Source: Marisa cornuarietis (Eukaryota > Mollusca > Gastropoda > Architaenioglossa > Ampullariidae). From it: a stretch of 64,000 nucleotides of DNA. Below the pieces are notes generated by a model that made no database searches, had not been told where the DNA came from, and saw only the letters and a list, made by a program, of their open reading frames with translations. Position 1 is the first letter of the stretch, and the number at the start of each line of letters is the position of its first letter. The translations under genes and the position numbers were made by a program. The DNA lies in the NCBI GenBank assembly GCA_004794655.1, contig SMMW01000032.1, positions 1,559,001 to 1,623,000 on the forward strand, written 5' to 3'. This document shows positions 60,417 through 64,000 of the stretch, one piece after another.

Positions 60417-62287
60417 GCCAGTCTGTAAACATTATCTGTACTCGTGCAATTAATTCAAACCAAATGCTTAGACAATGCTTTTTTAGCCTGAAATACTAAG
60501 GCACAGAAAAAAATCAAAATTTAAATAATCATGCAGTTCATGAACAAAAAGAAAAAAATACAAACAAACGAACGTCGGTAAAGTGCAAATTTATTAACAT
60601 AATTTCTATTGACAAGGCATTAATTAACAAACCCAGAGTGGACTACATCATCTTGTTTTTAAATTTTAGTCAAAATACTAACTTAAATAGAAAGATTACA
60701 GCTCGTCACAGTTGCACGGCCGGCTAGTCTGCAACCTTCACTAATGGAATAAAATAAAATAATAGATATTAAGAAAGCAAAACGCTTTCAGTACATTAGT
60801 AACATCAACCTCTTCCAACATTATTTTAACCAGTAACTAGGAAACATCTTTATGGCGATTTCTTTTTACTGGTTTGCCAAATCTTGGATAATTAAAACAC
60901 TAGTAATACATTTATTTTTCTGGAAAAATGCATGCTGAGCCTGTTAGTGAACAACTATTTAATACACAACACATAGACTTTAATTATTTACTTTGTGTTA
61001 CATTTCTCGTTTGCTTTTTGTTGACACTGTTCACAATTTGTAACATTGTAAATAAAACATAAAAGACTGTTAGACAAACCAACTTATCTTCTATTCTCTA
61101 AAAGTAACCTCTGAGAAAAATCACATTTCAAAGTAAGTCAAAGCTCACCGTGCGAGTGGTAGAGATATTTTCTTTTAAGTACACAGTGGCTTACATGAAG
61201 TAGCTTTATTTTTTATTATTTAATTTACGAAAATAATGGATATAATGAAAAATTATTTTAGTAGGTCACAGAGATACAGTCACAATAATAAAAATAATAA
61301 TAAAAGTTTTGCTATTCATCAGCTGTAAATCATAATAAGGACAACAGCATTATTTAAATGTAAAGAGAAACAATTCAGAAATATTTATATTTGTCATCTA
61401 CAAATCAGATTTCCCGTTTTGCACAACTACTTTTACGAATTAAAAAATTTCATTATTTTTGCATTTATCTACCAATTTTTCGTTTGTTTTCTCAAAGTAC
61501 ACTGATGTTGCACTATGATAGCAAACTGAGGTTTTCGAATTTTTAAGCAAAATCCATTTAAAAACAAAAATACAAACTAGAATACCTTTCGCTTTCTTCT
61601 TATTCTTTGTTGAGAGACTGCTGAAATATTTCTGTGAAATGTTTTGAGTACTCCATGATGACAAGGAAGAGTCTATACTCTATATTTGTCTCCCGACTCT
61701 CACCTTTCACCTCTTTGTTTACATTCACTCAATACTCACGGAAGCCCGAAGTACAAAAGGTTTGCAGTCTTGGAGGTGTATGTAGCCCTGATTATTTTTA
61801 GGCAAACCAAGATATTTTTTGTGATGTTGTTGTGACTAAGAGCAGCAGCAAAGCAGACGAACACAAAACAAACTGAATAAACAAGGACGACCTGTTGGAA
61901 AATAATTTCTCGCTTCCGCTCCGCTCTTCCTTGTCCTCTTGTAGCAGTGGCATTAGCAGTGATGGTGCTGGTGGAGGAGGCAGTTGTAGTGATTGCAATA
62001 GTTATAGTAATATAGTTGTCATACTCATTTTTTCAATGAATAATAATTTATTATTAGTATTTACTCTTACTTCTCCACGAGGTTATGACGTTTACAAAAA
62101 CAAAACAAAAACAAATCAGTCCCATCAATCACCTCTGTCCATAAATTCAAACTCACGCAGCAATTTTGATAAAAGAATGTGGGTGGTGTCGCTGCTGGGG
62201 TTGGTAAATAGATTGTAAGCAAGTATTGCTGCTCCAGATAAAAATCTTGTTTCACGTGCTTAGTGAGACGAAACTCGTGAGAACATG

Positions 62288-62410
62288 CGATAATCACACG
62301 TAAGCCAGCATTTATCATGCTGACACCCGCGTTTATCACACGGAAAACCGAATTATCACACATCAAATCCACATTTACCACACGCAAGCGCATGTTTATC
62401 GCACGCGTGC
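62288..62410 (+). repeat. Degenerate 21-bp tandem repeat
   Basis: About six units sharing TTTATCACACG followed by a variable 10-base half. Divergence between units is high, so the array is old. Confidence 0.65.
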
Positions 62411-63069
62411 TAGTCAACCGTAAATGTGATCTGCACGAAGTAAGGCAACAGTGACGAGTTGCTGTGTATTCTGCACATTATATTTTATTTACAATTTTGT
62501 GAATCCTGCTGGGTCTCTTTTGTTGATCTTCTTGTTTCCAGATAAAAGTCTTTCGCCCACCTTAAATCTTTTACCATCTTTAATCATCATCGCCATCGTT
62601 AACGCTTTGCTCATCCACACGAAGATTTTGCGAGAAAATTCTTTTAAGGACAAACATCCTTCAAATATTTTCACAATGATTGTCGATCACATTGTAAAAG
62701 CAGGTTCTCTCTTCCCACTCCCCATCCCCCCCTACCGTTCCCCTAAACAGCAGCTTTATTGTCATTTACTGCTTCGTGACTCGACAACAACCTCTGCGAC
62801 ATAAGCCACATCAGAAGGAAACGATCACATATTTAAATGTGCATATTCAGATTGTCAGAGTGCTAAGAAGAAACCCGAAAAAATATTCAAAATACAAACA
62901 CTAACATTCAATTTATTTTTGCTGTCGGAACACAAACCGCAAAACTGAAAAGTTTGCATTCCCTCCCTGCGCCTCGTTTCCGATTGTCGACACTCTGATG
63001 GAAAAGGCTCATGGTACTTGCTGAAATATGCTGGTTATCTTAATTTGAGCATATTTCTTGACATAACCA

Positions 63070-63270
63070 GCGCGTGGGACCTGGGTGTTCGGCCCGGCCG
63101 CATGCGTGTGTTCCTCGCCTGCCTGACCCCCAGGCGCGTCTCTCGGGGGGGGGGCCCGGGGGGGGGGCTGGGGGGCACCGGGCGAACCCCAGAAGCAGGC
63201 GCTGTGGCGAAGCATGAAGTGGAAGCTGCGGCTCGCTTGTCAGCCCCTGCCTGACATATGCACGCATCAC
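63070..63270. other. GC-rich island with long G runs
   Basis: Local GC content is far above the AT-rich surroundings, with several CpGs and the G-run block at 63144-63176. Three overlapping open frames on both strands reflect lack of AT-rich stops, not coding. It could be a CpG-type regulatory island. Confidence 0.4.
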
Positions 63271-63399
63271 TCGGTGCGCAGACGGCTTTGTGGCATTCCG
63301 TCGTTGACGTGACATGACATCGCCCAGACTTAACCCTCACGTCGTTTTGACATTTGTTGTTGTTTTGGGGAATTTTTTGGGATAATTTTTATTTATTTT

Positions 63400-63650
63400 C
63401 CTTTTTTTTTTTTGTTTGCGAAAAGCGAAGAGTTCCATTACGTGTTCGTGTTAAGTGGACCACTGTGTCTAGGGTATGGCATTTGAGTAGGAGGGGAGTT
63501 ATCTCCCTCTCTCGACGCTAGTTTACTTGTTGATGTTTATGGCTAGAGTTATGTCCCCTTGGTGGAAGAGGACCAGAAGCTGACCTTGAATCGACGACCT
63601 TTTGCTCCACAGTCACCGGCGCTCATCACCGAGGGATATTATTAATTTGA
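63400..63650 (-). mobile_element. Mollusc-type SINE-like repeat
   Basis: Minus strand: GAGCGCCGGTGACTGTGGAG, CAAAAGGTCGTCGATTCAAG (B-box-like), then GGGGACATAACTCTAGCC and GGGAGATAACTCCC. The 'GGGAGATAACTC' block is a common feature of molluscan repeats as I remember them. The A box is not recognisable, so it is a decayed copy. Confidence 0.5.
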
Positions 63651-64000
63651 TCTATCTACTTATTTAGTTAATTATTTAAGCTTTACAAAACAGTCAATAA
63701 ATTTTTTTGCGATGTCACCTTGAGATCTCTTTTTTAGATATATTTGTAGGGGGGGGGGAGATGGGCAACACCCGTTAACTCATCCTCTTTGACCTCAAAC
63801 ATCTCAGCCTTCACCATGGTCTCATCACAGACAGTTTTTTTTTTTGCGTCAGCAGCTCATCGTTCCCTTTCATACTTTCCATTACTTCCAGTACAATCCG
63901 TGAACTCCGCTGCAAATGTGTGAGTTCAGGCGGAGTCCAGGCCAGTCAGTCTGGGCTGCGAGAGTTTGCGTGGAGGAAGCGATAGCCGATGTAGATGTAA

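Larger units (their letters stand above)
56231..62280. other. No gene seen
   Basis: Largely AT-rich, especially 60.4-61.7 kb. A segment near 58.22 kb reads VVVHADDIGNFA on the plus strand, loosely like a reverse-transcriptase ADD motif, but without supporting blocks. Confidence 0.5.

Noticed and set aside
63018..63340. Three Pro/Arg/Gly-rich frames
   Set aside because: Overlapping frames on both strands in a G-run island; composition artefact.

Overview
This is eukaryotic nuclear DNA, most likely from a mollusc and plausibly a gastropod. The evidence is a spliced multi-exon gene with GT-AG introns, long introns and intergenic tracts, dense microsatellites, tRNA-derived SINE-like repeats (one carrying the GGGAGATAACTCCC-type block that I know from molluscan repeats), LINE remnants and (ATT)n-tailed retroposon ends. 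The species assignment is inference. There is no operon-like packing, and nearly every long open frame outside the gene is low-complexity or an antisense shadow.

Layout. 1-38,850 is gene-poor: microsatellites, several unrelated minisatellites (2.9, 13.9, 28.4, 36.2 and 36.8 kb), SINE-like copies at 7.2 and 22.4 kb, a LINE-like 3' tail at 23 kb, a polypurine tract at 12.7-12.9 kb, an E-box cluster at 16.4-16.9 kb, and a 1.4-kb array of 21 copies of a 68-bp unit (33.56-34.97 kb) inside an interspersed repeat. 38,854-46,729 (minus strand) holds the one gene I can reconstruct. It has nine coding exons whose splice phases all agree and which encode a 569-residue, mostly helical, unrecognised protein. 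48.4-49.95 kb (plus) is a decayed non-LTR retrotransposon reverse-transcriptase region with an internal 44-bp tandem triplication. 50-64 kb returns to gene-poor DNA with two more (ATT)n-tailed retroposon ends (52.4 and 55.9 kb), a possible terminal exon at 52.8-53.1 kb (minus), a possible transmembrane exon at 55.0 kb (plus) and a SINE-like copy near 63.5 kb.

How it fits together. I found no evidence of a multi-gene pathway. The most interesting structure lies where repeats meet function. Exon 5's donor site is the first unit of a (GTGA)n microsatellite, and exon 3's acceptor lies 13 bases from a 74-bp (GAT)n tract. One retroposon family, marked by paired GCGC blocks and an (ATT)n tail, occurs five times and is linked to local tandem amplification. 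Functions beyond these statements are not supported by what I can see.
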